A stretch of 64,000 nucleotides of DNA from Aeromonas caviae (GTDB lineage: Bacteria > Pseudomonadota > Gammaproteobacteria > Enterobacterales > Aeromonadaceae). A program made the position numbers and the translations under genes. Below, in pieces: positions 29,480 to 40,100 of this stretch. The stretch spans positions 1 through 64,000 of the forward strand of contig NZ_CDBK01000034.1 in NCBI RefSeq assembly GCF_000819785.1, read 5' to 3'. A model generated the notes under the pieces. The model was not told where the DNA came from. It was given only the letters and a program-made list of their open reading frames with translations, and made no database searches. The number at the start of each line of letters is the position of its first letter. Positions within the stretch are counted from its first letter, which is position 1.

Positions 29480-31869
29480 TTAGTGCTCTTGGCCTTGTCG
29501 CGGGCCTTCTTGCCCGGTCGTCTGTTGCTGGGCTTGGCACGGCCACCCTTGTCGGATTTACCGCTCTCCTTGCCCTCTTTGCGTTTCTCGTGGCGCTGGG
29601 CGCTCTTGGCCTTCTCTTTCTTGATCTCGGCCTGCTTGCGCGCCATCTCCTTGGCGTTCTTGCCGGTGGCCTTGAGGGGCTCTTCCACCATCACGAAGTC
29701 GATCTTGCGATCGTCCAGGTTCACGCCCATCACCTTGACCCGCACCTTGTCACCCAGACGGTAGCGGCGGCGGAAGTTCTCGCCGATCAGCTGCTGGTGC
29801 AGGGGGTCGAACTGGTAGTAGTCGTTGGTGAGGGTGCTGACGTGCACCAGACCGTCGATGTGGATCTCCGCCAGACGCACGAAGAAGCCAAAACCGGTGA
29901 CGCTGGCGATGACGCCGTCAAACTCGTCACCCACGTGATCCAGCATGTACTCGCACTTGAGCCAGTCTGCCACGTCGCGGGTGGCATCATCGGCACGGCG
30001 CTCCGTCATGGAGCAGTGCTCGCCCATGGGGTCCACTTCTTCCAGCTGGTAGTGGTAGCCACCGCTCGGCGTCCACTTGTGGCGCAGGTTGCCCTGCTGC
30101 TCCTTGGCGGTCTGGTACTTGATCGCCCGGTGCAGGATGAGATCCGGGTAACGACGGATTGGCGAGGTGAAGTGAGCGTAGGACTTCAGGGCCAAGCCGA
30201 AGTGACCGATGTTGTCGGCCTGATAGATGGCCTGACGCATGGAGCGCAGCAGCATGGTGGAGAGCAGTTCCGCATCCGGGCGCCCTTCGAATTTGGCGGC
30301 CAGGTCGGCAAAGTCCTTCGGCTCGGGCTCCAGGCCCCCCTTGAGCTCCAGACCCAGTTCGGCCAGGAAGTCACGGAAGCCGGTCAGACGCTCCTCGCCC
30401 GGGCGGTCGTGCACCCGGAACAGGGCGGCGGCCTCGTTCTTCTCGATGTAGCGGGCGGCCGCCACGTTCGCCTGGATCATGCACTCTTCGATGATCTTGT
30501 GGGCGTCATTGCGCACCAGCGGTACGATACGGTCGATCTTGCGCTGGGCGTTGAAGATGAAGCGGGTCTCCTCGCTCTCGAACTCTACCGCACCGCGTTG
30601 ATGGCGAGCATGCTTGAGCGCCTTGTAGAGGTTGCTCAGCTCCTCGATGTGGCCCACCAGCGGATCATACTGCTGACGCAGCTTGGGATCCCCGTCCAGG
30701 ATCGCCGCTACCTTGGTGTAGGTCAGGCGAGCGTGGGAGTTCATTACCGCTTCGTAGAACTTGTAGCCGGACATGCGGCCGGCGGCGGAGATGGTCATCT
30801 CGCACACCATGCAGAGCCGGTCGACCTGCGGGTTCAGGGAACACAGACCGTTGGAGAGCACCTCCGGCAGCATGGGCACCACGAACTCGGGGAAATAGAC
30901 CGAGTTTCCGCGCTGATAGGCTTCGGTGTCGAGGGCCGTGCCCGGTTTCACATAGGCAGAAACGTCGGCAATAGCGACCCACAGGCGCCAGCCGCCACCG
31001 CGCTTGGCTTCACAAAAGACAGCGTCATCGAAGTCGCGGGCGTCTTCCCCGTCGATGGTCACCAGCGGCAGAGCGCGCAGGTCGATGCGACCCTCTTTGG
31101 CCTTCTCCGGCACCTGCTCACCGAGACCGGCGACCTCTTTGGTCACCTCTTCCGGCCAGGTGTGCGGAATGCCGTGGGTACGCAGGGCGATCTCGATCTC
31201 CATGCCGGGCGCCATGTTCTCACCCAGGACTTCCAAGACGGTACCGACCGCATTGAAGCGGGCAGTGGCGCGCTGGTTGATGCGCACGACCACGACCTGG
31301 CTCTGGCGAGCCCCCTTGTTCTCCCCTTCCGGGATGATGATGTCCTGGCCGATGCGGCTGTCATCGGGTACCACGAAACCGACGCCGTTCTCGACGAAGT
31401 AACGACCGACGATGTCCGCCTCGCGGGATTTGAGCAGGCGCACCAGACGCGCTTCCTGACGACCCTTGCGATCGATCTCGGTCGGCTGCACCAGGGCATA
31501 GTCGCCATGCATCAGGCGCTGCATCTCACGGTTGTTCAGGAAGAGATCCGCTCCACCACCCTCGGGGCGCAGAAAACCGAATCCATCTTTGTGGCCAAGC
31601 ACATAGCCTTTGACCAGATTCAGGCGATCCGGCAGGGCGTAACATTGGTTGCGGGTGAACACGAGCTGCCCGTCGCGCTCCATGGCGCGCAGACGACGTC
31701 GCAAGGCTTCCAACGGCTCTTCATCGGTCAGCTTGAGGACCTTGGCCAGCTCTTCCCGGGACATGGGTTTTTCATGGCCCTTGATGAGCTCCAGCAGCAT
31801 CTCGCGACTGGCGATGGGGTTTTCGTATTTTTCGGCCTCGCGTTGGAGGAAAGGATCTTTTTGAGACAT
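29476..31869 (-). CDS. rnr: Ribonuclease R
   Basis: A 3'-5' exoribonuclease that degrades structured RNA and acts in RNA quality control. The 797-residue protein has an N-terminal helix-turn-helix region, cold-shock domains, the RNB catalytic core with the aspartate-rich [12 protein letters not shown] motif, a C-terminal S1 domain ([18 protein letters not shown]) and a long Lys/Arg-rich tail (about 735-797), all typical of RNase R. It heads an operon with rlmB. The nsrR gene found upstream in E. coli is absent here. Confidence 0.97.
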   Translation of the reverse strand: MSQKDPFLQREAEKYENPIASREMLLELIKGHEKPMSREELAKVLKLTDEEPLEALRRRLRAMERDGQLVFTRNQCYALPDRLNLVKGYVLGHKDGFGFLRPEGGGADLFLNNREMQRLMHGDYALVQPTEIDRKGRQEARLVRLLKSREADIVGRYFVENGVGFVVPDDSRIGQDIIIPEGENKGARQSQVVVVRINQRATARFNAVGTVLEVLGENMAPGMEIEIALRTHGIPHTWPEEVTKEVAGLGEQVPEKAKEGRIDLRALPLVTIDGEDARDFDDAVFCEAKRGGGWRLWVAIADVSAYVKPGTALDTEAYQRGNSVYFPEFVVPMLPEVLSNGLCSLNPQVDRLCMVCEMTISAAGRMSGYKFYEAVMNSHARLTYTKVAAILDGDPKLRQQYDPLVGHIEELSNLYKALKHARHQRGAVEFESEETRFIFNAQRKIDRIVPLVRNDAHKIIEECMIQANVAAARYIEKNEAAALFRVHDRPGEERLTGFRDFLAELGLELKGGLEPEPKDFADLAAKFEGRPDAELLSTMLLRSMRQAIYQADNIGHFGLALKSYAHFTSPIRRYPDLILHRAIKYQTAKEQQGNLRHKWTPSGGYHYQLEEVDPMGEHCSMTERRADDATRDVADWLKCEYMLDHVGDEFDGVIASVTGFGFFVRLAEIHIDGLVHVSTLTNDYYQFDPLHQQLIGENFRRRYRLGDKVRVKVMGVNLDDRKIDFVMVEEPLKATGKNAKEMARKQAEIKKEKAKSAQRHEKRKEGKESGKSDKGGRAKPSNRRPGKKARDKAKSTK

Positions 31870-32002
31870 AAGCAGGCCTTAGGGTAGGTAATAACGCAGA
31901 CATTATATCGGAGGGGGGAGCTAATGGCATCCATCGACTGCCTTTTGGCCATTCTCTCTGTCATACTGGACACAGTTTGCAGGTATGTGAGACTCGGAAC
32001 TC

Positions 32003-33025
32003 ATGAGCAAGGACTCGTTCGCCCAATCTGCCGCCTATTTGAAACAGGCGGTTCCCCTGATGATCAAGTATCAAATTCCCACCACGCCGAACAACTATCA
32101 CCTTTGGTACAGCTATGTCTCCGGCGACATGCCCGAACTCAACCATGCCGTCGATCAGGCGATAAAGCAGCAGGGAACCTTCTCCCTGACCACCTGCGAG
32201 CGTCTCTACCACCAGCACCTTGCAGCCCAGGACGAGCAGCAGATGGAGGCGATGAAACTCAATCTGGCCGCCATGGCCAGCGAGCTGAGTCACTCGATGC
32301 AGGATGCCATCTCCGATACCGGGCTGTTTCAGGAGATGCTCGACAAGAGTTTCGACAAGCTGAGCAAGATAGACGACGAGGGGCTCAGCCTGGAAGACAC
32401 CATGGGGATCCTGCGGGATCTCGTGCGCGAGTCGCGTGACGTACGCATGTCCACCCTCCACTTTCGCAACCAGCTCAGCAGCGCCGAGAAAGAGATCAAG
32501 GAGCTGAAACAGGCCCTGAACGAGACGAGGAAGCTGGCCACCGAGGACCCGCTCACGTCTCTGCTCAATCGACGCGCCTTCGATCTCGAGATGGACAGCC
32601 TCATCCGCAGCAAGCAGCCCTTCTCCCTGATCCTGACCGATATCGATCGCTTCAAGAACTTCAACGACGAATACGGACATCTGCTGGGGGACCAGGTGCT
32701 GCGCATCGTCGGCAAGCGGCTGCGAGAGGCCAGCAAGGAGGGCATAACCGCCTATCGCCTGGGGGGTGAGGAGTTTGCCCTCTTGGTGCCAAACCGCGCC
32801 CTGGCACTGACCCGCCAGATGGCCGAGAGCCTGCGTCGCGTCATCGAGCGGATGTCGATTCTGGATCGCAAATCCGGGCGACGCATCGATCACATCACCG
32901 CCTCGTTCGGTGTGGGGGAATACATCCCCCAGGAGACGGCAGACACCCTGATCGAGCGTACCGACAAGCTGCTCTACAAGGCCAAGGAGCTGGGACGCAA
33001 TCGGGTGATGCCACTGCCTTCCTGA
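32003..33025 (+). CDS. Cytoplasmic diguanylate cyclase (GGDEF)
   Basis: A 340-residue soluble protein without TM segments. The N-terminal 165 residues are mostly helical (likely a coiled-coil sensor/dimerisation region). The C-terminal GGDEF domain has TDIDRFKNFNDEYGH and an intact RLGGEEFALL active site, so it should make c-di-GMP. No RxxD inhibitory site stands five residues before the signature. It is divergent from rnr, stands alone, and is followed by a strong terminator shared with luxS. Confidence 0.93.
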   Translation: MSKDSFAQSAAYLKQAVPLMIKYQIPTTPNNYHLWYSYVSGDMPELNHAVDQAIKQQGTFSLTTCERLYHQHLAAQDEQQMEAMKLNLAAMASELSHSMQDAISDTGLFQEMLDKSFDKLSKIDDEGLSLEDTMGILRDLVRESRDVRMSTLHFRNQLSSAEKEIKELKQALNETRKLATEDPLTSLLNRRAFDLEMDSLIRSKQPFSLILTDIDRFKNFNDEYGHLLGDQVLRIVGKRLREASKEGITAYRLGGEEFALLVPNRALALTRQMAESLRRVIERMSILDRKSGRRIDHITASFGVGEYIPQETADTLIERTDKLLYKAKELGRNRVMPLPS

Positions 33026-33038
33026 TCCCACCAGATGC

Positions 33039-33067
33039 AAAAAGGCCGGTCATTGACCGGCCTTTTT
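33039..33067. terminator. Bidirectional terminator between the GGDEF gene and luxS
   Basis: A 13-bp stem (33039-33051 with 33055-33067) closes an ATT loop, with A5 and T5 at its ends. It can stop transcripts from both convergent genes. Confidence 0.93.
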
Positions 33068-33086
33068 CATGCTTCCCTTCTCGGGA

Positions 33087-33596
33087 TCAGAGGCTTTTCA
33101 GCTTCTCTTCCGGCAGGGCCAGCTCGTCATTGTGGTTGACACCGATACCGCGCTCCAGCACATGGCGGGCGATGGCATGGGCCTCTTCCAGCGAATGCAT
33201 GCTGTAAGTACCGCACTGGTATTCGTTCAGCTCGGGGATCTTGCCCTGATCCTGCACGGTCAGCACGTCGCTCATGGCGGCCTGCCAGGCAGCGCCAACA
33301 CGGGCTTCATCCGGCGCACCGATCAGGCTCATGTAGAAGCCGGTGCGGCAACCCATGGGAGAGATGTCGATGATCTCCACCCCATTCCCATTGAGATGGT
33401 CACGCATGAAGCCGGCAAACAGATGCTCCAGGGTATGGATGCCGCGCTCGGAGAGGATCTCCTCGTTCGGCACGCAGAAACGCAGGTCGAACACGGTGAT
33501 GGTGTCCTTGTTCGGGGTCTGCATGGTCTTCGCCACCCGCACTGCCGGGGCGGCCATGCGGGTATGGTCGACGGTAAAACTGTCCAATAACGGCAT
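33087..33596 (-). CDS. luxS: S-ribosylhomocysteine lyase LuxS
   Basis: LuxS cleaves S-ribosylhomocysteine to homocysteine and DPD, the precursor of the autoinducer AI-2, in the activated methyl cycle. The 169-residue protein has the metal-binding HTLEH (His54, His58), the catalytic cysteine in PMGCRTG (Cys83) and the third ligand cysteine in [14 protein letters not shown] precedes the ATG. It is divergent from no neighbour and ends at the shared terminator. Confidence 0.98.
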   Translation of the reverse strand: MPLLDSFTVDHTRMAAPAVRVAKTMQTPNKDTITVFDLRFCVPNEEILSERGIHTLEHLFAGFMRDHLNGNGVEIIDISPMGCRTGFYMSLIGAPDEARVGAAWQAAMSDVLTVQDQGKIPELNEYQCGTYSMHSLEEAHAIARHVLERGIGVNHNDELALPEEKLKSL

Positions 33597-33614
33597 TTCT
33601 GACTCCTGATTTGG

Positions 33615-34217
33615 TTACCAGAACCAGCCCCCGCTGGAGAGCTGATCCTTGCATTGTCGATACTGGGCACCGTAGCGCTGGGCACGGGCCTCCACCTTGC
33701 GGGAGACCTTCATCAGCCATCCCTTGCTGCGGTAGCTGCCACGTCGGTAGCCCCCCCAGCCTTCGTGATAATTGAGATACTGGCCATAGGCATCCCACTT
33801 GGATGTGCCGTTGAGCCGCTGTGCCTTGTGAGTGTACCAGCCCATGAAATCGATGGCGTCGGCAAAGTCGTCGCGATCGCTCCAGCCGTTGCCGGTTTCC
33901 CGCTGGTAGTCGGCCCAGGTTTCGTCTTTCACCTGGGCATAGCCGTAGGCTGAACTGGCCCGCCCGGTGGGGATGAAGAGGAAATACTGCATCGGCGGCT
34001 GAGCATCATGCACGAAGGAGGACTCCTGGTACATCATGGCCATCACTACCTGGACAGGTGTCCCCCACTTCTCGTTCATCTTGAGCGCCGCCTCGTGCCA
34101 CTCGGGTTTCTCCCGAAAGATCTGGCACAAGTTTTCCGGCTGGGCCGGCGGCCGGGTACTGCACGCGGTGAGCGCCATCAGGCACGCCGCCACGACCCCG
34201 ATACGGTAAAACGACAT
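33615..34217 (-). CDS. Lipoprotein with lytic-transglycosylase (SLT)-like domain
   Basis: A 200-residue lipoprotein. The signal peptide ends in the lipobox LTAC (Cys at residue 19). The mature region resembles the lysozyme-like SLT fold, with the catalytic-type glutamate in MMYQESSF, then SSAYGYAQVKDETW, typical of transglycosylases, and a C-terminal YLNYHEGWGGY. It is probably anchored in the outer membrane and acts on peptidoglycan. ATG 34217 was chosen because it places the signal peptide at the N terminus; the ribosome-binding site is weak. It lies between glnB and luxS on the same strand. Confidence 0.85.
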   Translation of the reverse strand: MSFYRIGVVAACLMALTACSTRPPAQPENLCQIFREKPEWHEAALKMNEKWGTPVQVVMAMMYQESSFVHDAQPPMQYFLFIPTGRASSAYGYAQVKDETWADYQRETGNGWSDRDDFADAIDFMGWYTHKAQRLNGTSKWDAYGQYLNYHEGWGGYRRGSYRSKGWLMKVSRKVEARAQRYGAQYRQCKDQLSSGGWFW

Positions 34218-34263
34218 CAGAGCGACAGACTCTTGCTGTTCATCACAGGGCACATCCACCACA

Positions 34264-34611
<348 letters not shown>

Positions 34612-36234
34612 TTACCAGTTCTGTTTGCCGAACCCGGATGTGATGGGATAGCGGCGGTCCTTACCAAAGTTGCGAGCCGTGATGCGAGGGCCGACGGCGG
34701 CCTGACGGCGCTTGTATTCGTTGAGATCCACCAGGCGGATCACCTTGCGTACCACCGCCTCTTCGAAACCTTCCGCCACCATGTCGGCGACAGACGCATC
34801 CTCTTCCACGTAGCGCTTGAGGATGGCATCCAAGATGTCATAGGGGGGCAGGCTATCCTGGTCCACCTGATCCGGTGCCAGCTCGGCCGACGGGGGACGA
34901 TCGATGACACGCTGCGGGATCACATAATCGACGGAATTGCGGTATTCGCACAGCTTGAAAACAAGCGTCTTGGGCACATCTTTCAGCACGTCGAAGCCTC
35001 CGGCCATGTCGCCGTACAGAGTGGCGTAGCCGACCGCCATTTCACTCTTGTTGCCGGTAGTCAGCACGATGCGGCGACGCTTGTTGGAGAGCGCCATCAA
35101 CAGCACACCACGGCAGCGCGCCTGCAGGTTCTCTTCGGTGGTGTCGCGGGCAGTCCCTTCAAACAGCGGTGCCAGCTGGGCCATAAAGCCCTCGAACATG
35201 GGCTCGATGGAGATGATATTGAACTCCACCCCCATCCGCTCGGCCTGCTCCTTGGCATCCTCCACGCTCATCTGGGCGGTGTAGCGGAACGGCATCATCA
35301 CCGCCTGCACCTTGTCCGCCCCGATGGCATCGGCCGCAATGGCCAGGGTCAGCGCCGAGTCGATACCACCGGAGAGGCCCAGCACGGCGCCCTGAAAACC
35401 GTTCTTGGTGACATAGTCGCGCACCGCCAGCACCAGGGCCTGATAGGTCTCGGCCAACGGCTCCAGCGGCGCCGAGGGTTCCCGCTCCTTTACCGGCTGA
35501 CCATCGGCAAAGCGCACCAGCGCCAGCTCTTCGGCAAATGGAGCAAGCTTGTGGGTCAGCTCGCCCTGGCTGTTGAACACCTTGGAGCAGCCGTCGAAGA
35601 TCAGCTCGTCCTGGCCGCATACCTGGTTGAGGTAGATGAGCGGCAGGCCGGTCTGATCGCAGCGTTCCGCCATCAGCTCGCGGCGGATCCAGGGTTTTTC
35701 CTGATCATAAGGAGAGGCATTGATGGTGAGCAGCAGCTCGGCTCCCGCCGCCTTGGCGGCCAGCGCCGGCCCCGGCTGCCAGAGATCTTCGCAGATGAGC
35801 AAGCCCAACTGATGGCCACGGAACGGCACCACACAGGTATCGGTCGCCGCAGTGAAGTAGCGCTTCTCGTCGAACACCCCGTAGTTGGGCAAGTCCTGTT
35901 TGAAATAACGTGCCCGCAGTTGACCGCGCTCGTAGAGAGACGCCGTATTGTAAAGCGCCCCCTCTTCGCGCCAGGGATGGCCCACCAGAATGGCACATTG
36001 TCCCTGCCATGCCGCGATGCGGGACAGCGCAGCCTCGACCCGGATCATCAGGTCGGCGCGCAACAGCAGATCCTCAGGCGGGTATCCTGTCAGGGCCAGC
36101 TCGGAGCAAACCAGCAGATCGGCCCCTTGCTGATCGGCTAGGGCTGCTGCCGCCAGTACCTTGTCACAGTTATCTTCGATGGCGCCTACCGTCAGATTTA
36201 ACTGGGCAAGCATCAGAGAGAGGGCTTTTGCCAT
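34612..36234 (-). CDS. nadE: Glutamine-dependent NAD+ synthetase
   Basis: NadE amidates deamido-NAD+ to NAD+ using glutamine. The 540-residue protein has an N-terminal nitrilase/glutaminase domain with the Glu-Lys-Cys triad (SELALTGYP, RYFKQDLPNYG, LLICEDLW). The C-terminal ATP-pyrophosphatase domain has the P-loop LGLSGGIDSALT and the KSEMAVGYATLYGD motif. This is the long glutaminase-fused form rather than the ammonia-only enzyme of E. coli. It is co-transcribed with glnB. Confidence 0.96.
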   Translation of the reverse strand: MAKALSLMLAQLNLTVGAIEDNCDKVLAAAALADQQGADLLVCSELALTGYPPEDLLLRADLMIRVEAALSRIAAWQGQCAILVGHPWREEGALYNTASLYERGQLRARYFKQDLPNYGVFDEKRYFTAATDTCVVPFRGHQLGLLICEDLWQPGPALAAKAAGAELLLTINASPYDQEKPWIRRELMAERCDQTGLPLIYLNQVCGQDELIFDGCSKVFNSQGELTHKLAPFAEELALVRFADGQPVKEREPSAPLEPLAETYQALVLAVRDYVTKNGFQGAVLGLSGGIDSALTLAIAADAIGADKVQAVMMPFRYTAQMSVEDAKEQAERMGVEFNIISIEPMFEGFMAQLAPLFEGTARDTTEENLQARCRGVLLMALSNKRRRIVLTTGNKSEMAVGYATLYGDMAGGFDVLKDVPKTLVFKLCEYRNSVDYVIPQRVIDRPPSAELAPDQVDQDSLPPYDILDAILKRYVEEDASVADMVAEGFEEAVVRKVIRLVDLNEYKRRQAAVGPRITARNFGKDRRYPITSGFGKQNW

Positions 36235-36371
36235 GGCGATGCATCTTGAATTCGAAAATGATGGGGAATGATAAAGAAAAGGCGCTGGCTGTGCCAGCTC
36301 AACACTTGGGCTTTGCGCTGGTGTTCTGGCTGTCTGGAGATAAGATGTAACTAATCGAGGGAGATACTGCC

Positions 36372-36875
36372 ATGATCAAGGACGAGAAAGGATTCACCCT
36401 GCTGGAACTGATGATCGCCGTCAGTCTGGGGGTCATCTTGCTTGGTATTGGTGCACCGGCCATGTCGAGCCTGCTCAATGAGAATGCCTTGAAATTTGAA
36501 TCTCGCACACTCTTGAAATATCTGCGTTTTGCTCGTAGCCAAGCCATCGACAACCAGCAATCTGTCACTGTGTGCCTTGCCAATGCCAGTGACAATTGTG
36601 TCACCGCCAATCCGACCCAATTCCTCGTGTTCGTCGACGGTAATGGCAATGACATTTTCAATAACGGTGAGCAGATCCTGGCAAGAAGCCCTCAGCTATC
36701 TGACTCGCTGACTGCTGCAAACAATCGAACTTCCACTACCTTCAGCCCTGATGGCACCAGCCTGGGTACCAATGCCACCATCACACTGTGTCGTTCAGGA
36801 AATGCCCAGATAAATCTGGTCATCTCTCCCTCCGGCCGCACCACCCAATCTACCCAGGCAAATATCTGCCTATGA
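36372..36875 (+). CDS. fimT: Type IV pilus minor pilin FimT/GspH-like
   Basis: A 167-residue pseudopilin. It has a short leader ending KG, then FTLLELMIAVSLGVILLG with the conserved Glu5, so it is processed by prepilin peptidase. The globular part has a GspH/FimT-type beta domain with two cysteine-containing segments. GGGAG precedes the ATG. It is convergent with the pilE-tapY2 operon on the opposite strand, with only 13 bp between the two stops and no strong terminator. Confidence 0.88.
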   Translation: MIKDEKGFTLLELMIAVSLGVILLGIGAPAMSSLLNENALKFESRTLLKYLRFARSQAIDNQQSVTVCLANASDNCVTANPTQFLVFVDGNGNDIFNNGEQILARSPQLSDSLTAANNRTSTTFSPDGTSLGTNATITLCRSGNAQINLVISPSGRTTQSTQANICL

Positions 36876-36888
36876 ATGAAGTTCTTCG

Positions 36889-37173
36889 CTATCGCAGTTG
36901 ACGGGCATCCTGTTGCTGACCCTCTTTTGACTGGAAATTTTCCTCCACAGTGCGGCATTCCAGGATTTTCTTCACAGGCTGTACCGCACCATCCACCTCG
37001 TATCCTCTTTGTTTGAATTTATCCTGCACCGCCTTTGGCGTGTTGTCTGCCACAGTACCGTGCAGGACAACCTTCTGGCCGTTAACCAGCTCGACATAAC
37101 ATTTTATGTCATCTGCCAAGACGGACCCGGATAACAAGAGGCACAAACCCAACACCCCGCTGCGTGTTTTCAT
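36889..37173 (-). CDS. tapY2: TapY2-like small exported pilus-locus protein
   Basis: A 94-residue protein with a signal peptide (GLCLLLSGSVLA) and two cysteines (KCYVELV and LECRTV). It resembles the TapY2 family found next to tapY1/pilY1 in Aeromonas and Shewanella Tap pilus clusters. The assignment relies mainly on position and size. Its ATG overlaps the tapY1 stop (ATGA, 37170-37173). It is the last gene of the operon. Confidence 0.7.
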   Translation of the reverse strand: MKTRSGVLGLCLLLSGSVLADDIKCYVELVNGQKVVLHGTVADNTPKAVQDKFKQRGYEVDGAVQPVKKILECRTVEENFQSKEGQQQDARQLR

Positions 37174-40100
37174 TGTGCCTCTCCTTCGTAGAGGTAAATT
37201 TTCTTGGGCGACATATCCATCTCAGCCTCCTCTGCCCCCTGGTTACACTCTCCCGCTCCGGTACAACGCTCAGGCTCACCATCCCCTTCATCTTTCAGGA
37301 TGACCTCTTCCCCGACACCGCCTCCAATAATGCGGATCTTGGCATCGTCTCCTGCATGCACCACCAAATCGTCGGCAACCTTGTTCTGTACTTCGACATA
37401 ACGCTCAGGTGTCTGGTTGCCTTCAAGATCAACCACATAACGGAAGGAACTGCCATAATGCATGTCTACCATGTATTGGCGTGCAGCCCCGATGGATTGA
37501 ATGGTGCATTGCTGGAACGACTGCACTTGCGGCAGGAACGAGGTGAAGTAAAGCTTGCCCTGAAGTACGACCCCGGCCCCCATGGATTTCTCACCCGGTT
37601 CGTTCAACCAATTGACCCACCCTTTGGCAGTGGTAATTCCCGCCTTGGTCGCCAATATTCCATCCGTGTTTGTCTGGGCAGACAAAGGATCAGAGGTCAC
37701 ATCATAAAGGTCAGTAATCAAGATGGGGCTTCTCGCCTGCGCATTGGCGGCACGCGGCACGACATCATAATCACGCAACATGAAATAGCCATTGCGGACG
37801 GTCGCTTCCGATGAGGGGCGATTGCGGTCTCCACTCCCAATCAGCACTGCATCAAAGGGACGATCCTGATAGGAGTAGACCACATTCCCTCCCACAACGG
37901 TGCGGGTGACCTGCTTGTTGATGGTACGCACCACGATAGGCTGGGTGAAGAAACGGCGATCATCGGCTTGAGTGACATCCGACCCCAGGCTGGCAAATTT
38001 GAAGACGCGCCAGTCAGATTTGTTGGTGCCAGGGAGATCCATGCGCCAGATATTGCCCCCCGTATCACCCACATAGATGCGATCGACTTTGCCATCACCA
38101 TCGCTGTCAAGCGTAGCTACCGATCCGGGCATGCTGTCGGTCATCTCCGTGACCCTGAGGTTGCTGGTTGAAGTCGCAGCAGGGGTTGCACTGAATATCA
38201 GCGCCCCTGTGTCGGCATTGACGATGTAGATACCTCTGCCCATGCTGTCACTGGTTCCCAATCCCAGCACGCTCTTGTTCACGTCATAACCGCCAGCAAA
38301 GATAAGTACGGGATCACTGACTCCCGGCACAAACGCGACTTCCGGTACCGACCAGGTCAGCCCCAGCTCACCAAAACCAGTCGTCAGACTGTTCAGACGC
38401 CACTTCAGTGTCGGCGTATCCGGGCTGGAAACGTTGAATGCATAATAGGCTTTGCCGCCGCTCCTCAAGCCGGTAAATACCCAGACAAAATCACTCTCGG
38501 AGGATTTCAGCACCCCGTTGCGATTGGCATCCTTGATAAGGGCAACCGGAGAAGAGTCAACACCGTAGATATGTTCGGCTGATTCCGCATTGAGGCGCAG
38601 CGCCTTCTGATTGGCCATGAACTCATAAGGTATCGCCGCCCAGCTTTCGTCTATGGTGCTCCCCATGTCCTTGAACATATGCAGAAAACCAGCGTTGGTC
38701 CCAAACAGGATACGCAAGTCCGGCGCATCCGTCGGGTTACCGGATTGCGGGCCATAATTCAGCACCAGGGGACGTGAGTGCAGGGGGTCACCCATGATAT
38801 GGGCGCGGATCAGGGTTGATGTATCAAAGTCCTCATCGTCGACATCCAACCCCTTGGTCCAGTTGATCAGGGAATCGAGTTCAGTCGTCGTATCTGCCTG
38901 CATGAAGGTCATGAGCGCAGCTTCACTGCCAGCCTGCGTCACCAGATTGGCCTTGGTCAGCTGATCGAGGCGGTTCTGGGCATTGTTGATGACATAGAGA
39001 CTGCGGTTGCTTTTCCCCGCCAACATCTCTTGCGCCCCACCTTCGGCCACAACGTTCCCGTCACGGCCGGATGACCAGAACGTCTGGGCACTGTCGATGA
39101 TGGTGCCATCAAACTTGATAGCAGGCAGTCCCCGGCTGTCAGCCACATAACCGTCAGGAGAAAAGATCAGTTTTTTCAGATTGCCCCGCCATCTGGGACC
39201 ATCATCCGGCTCAAACATGGCGTAATAGATGTTGTTGAGACTGCGTGTCCGGTCAAAGTTGTTGCTGGCAATGGCGGGGGACACCAGCGAGGTATTGATC
39301 CGCAGGATCGCCAGCAGCGACGCCTTCAACGCATCACTCAGGGCAGAGGCGTTGGTTGCCGGATAATAAACGCCGCCACCACGACGGGCGGTTTCAGCAA
39401 GCAAATTACCGGCCCCGCTTATCGCCTCGTCACCAAACCCGACGGTAAAGGTCGTGACTGTCTGGGTACCAGGAGAAACGGCATTCACATCCTTGTGTTT
39501 CATATAGCCCGCCAATGCGGCCAGATAACTGCTGGACCTGTTCCCCGAACCATAAGAAACGGTAGTGCCATAAGCTGCTTTTTCATCGCTGGACAATGTA
39601 TTTATCAATCCCTGGACAAAGGTATTGGCATCCCCGTCCTGAGTCGGCTCCCCATCGGTGATGTATATGACGTAACCGTTGTTTGAGCAGTTGTCATAGG
39701 GGGCTTGATAGGTACCTGTCGGGCTTTCGGCGGTCGTATCTCTCGTGCCTCCTTGCAAGCCATAAACAACGCTTCGTCCCCCGAAGAAGCGATACGCCTC
39801 ACTCAACGTCTCGCATAATGGTGTGTTGGTACTGGCAGTCAGTCCTTCGACCCTGTCGAGCAGGTCTTGTTCTCCGGTCTTGCCATTCGACAACGTGATC
39901 TCGCTACCCAGAATATCCCGGACAACTCTGCCGCCATTGGTACTGCTACTGTCATTCCTGTTGAAAATAGCCAGACCAAAATCAACCCCGGGGGCAGATG
40001 ATATCAATCCTTTGACTGCATCTTTGGCAATACGCAGCCGGGATTCTATAGAGTAACCCGTAGGCCCGTAATACCACCTGATATAGTTGGCAGAATAAAG

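Noticed and set aside
36235..36371. Small RNA or riboswitch in the nadE-fimT divergent gap
   Set aside because: Only a short GCTGGC/GCCAGC hairpin is visible, with no T-run or known aptamer pattern.
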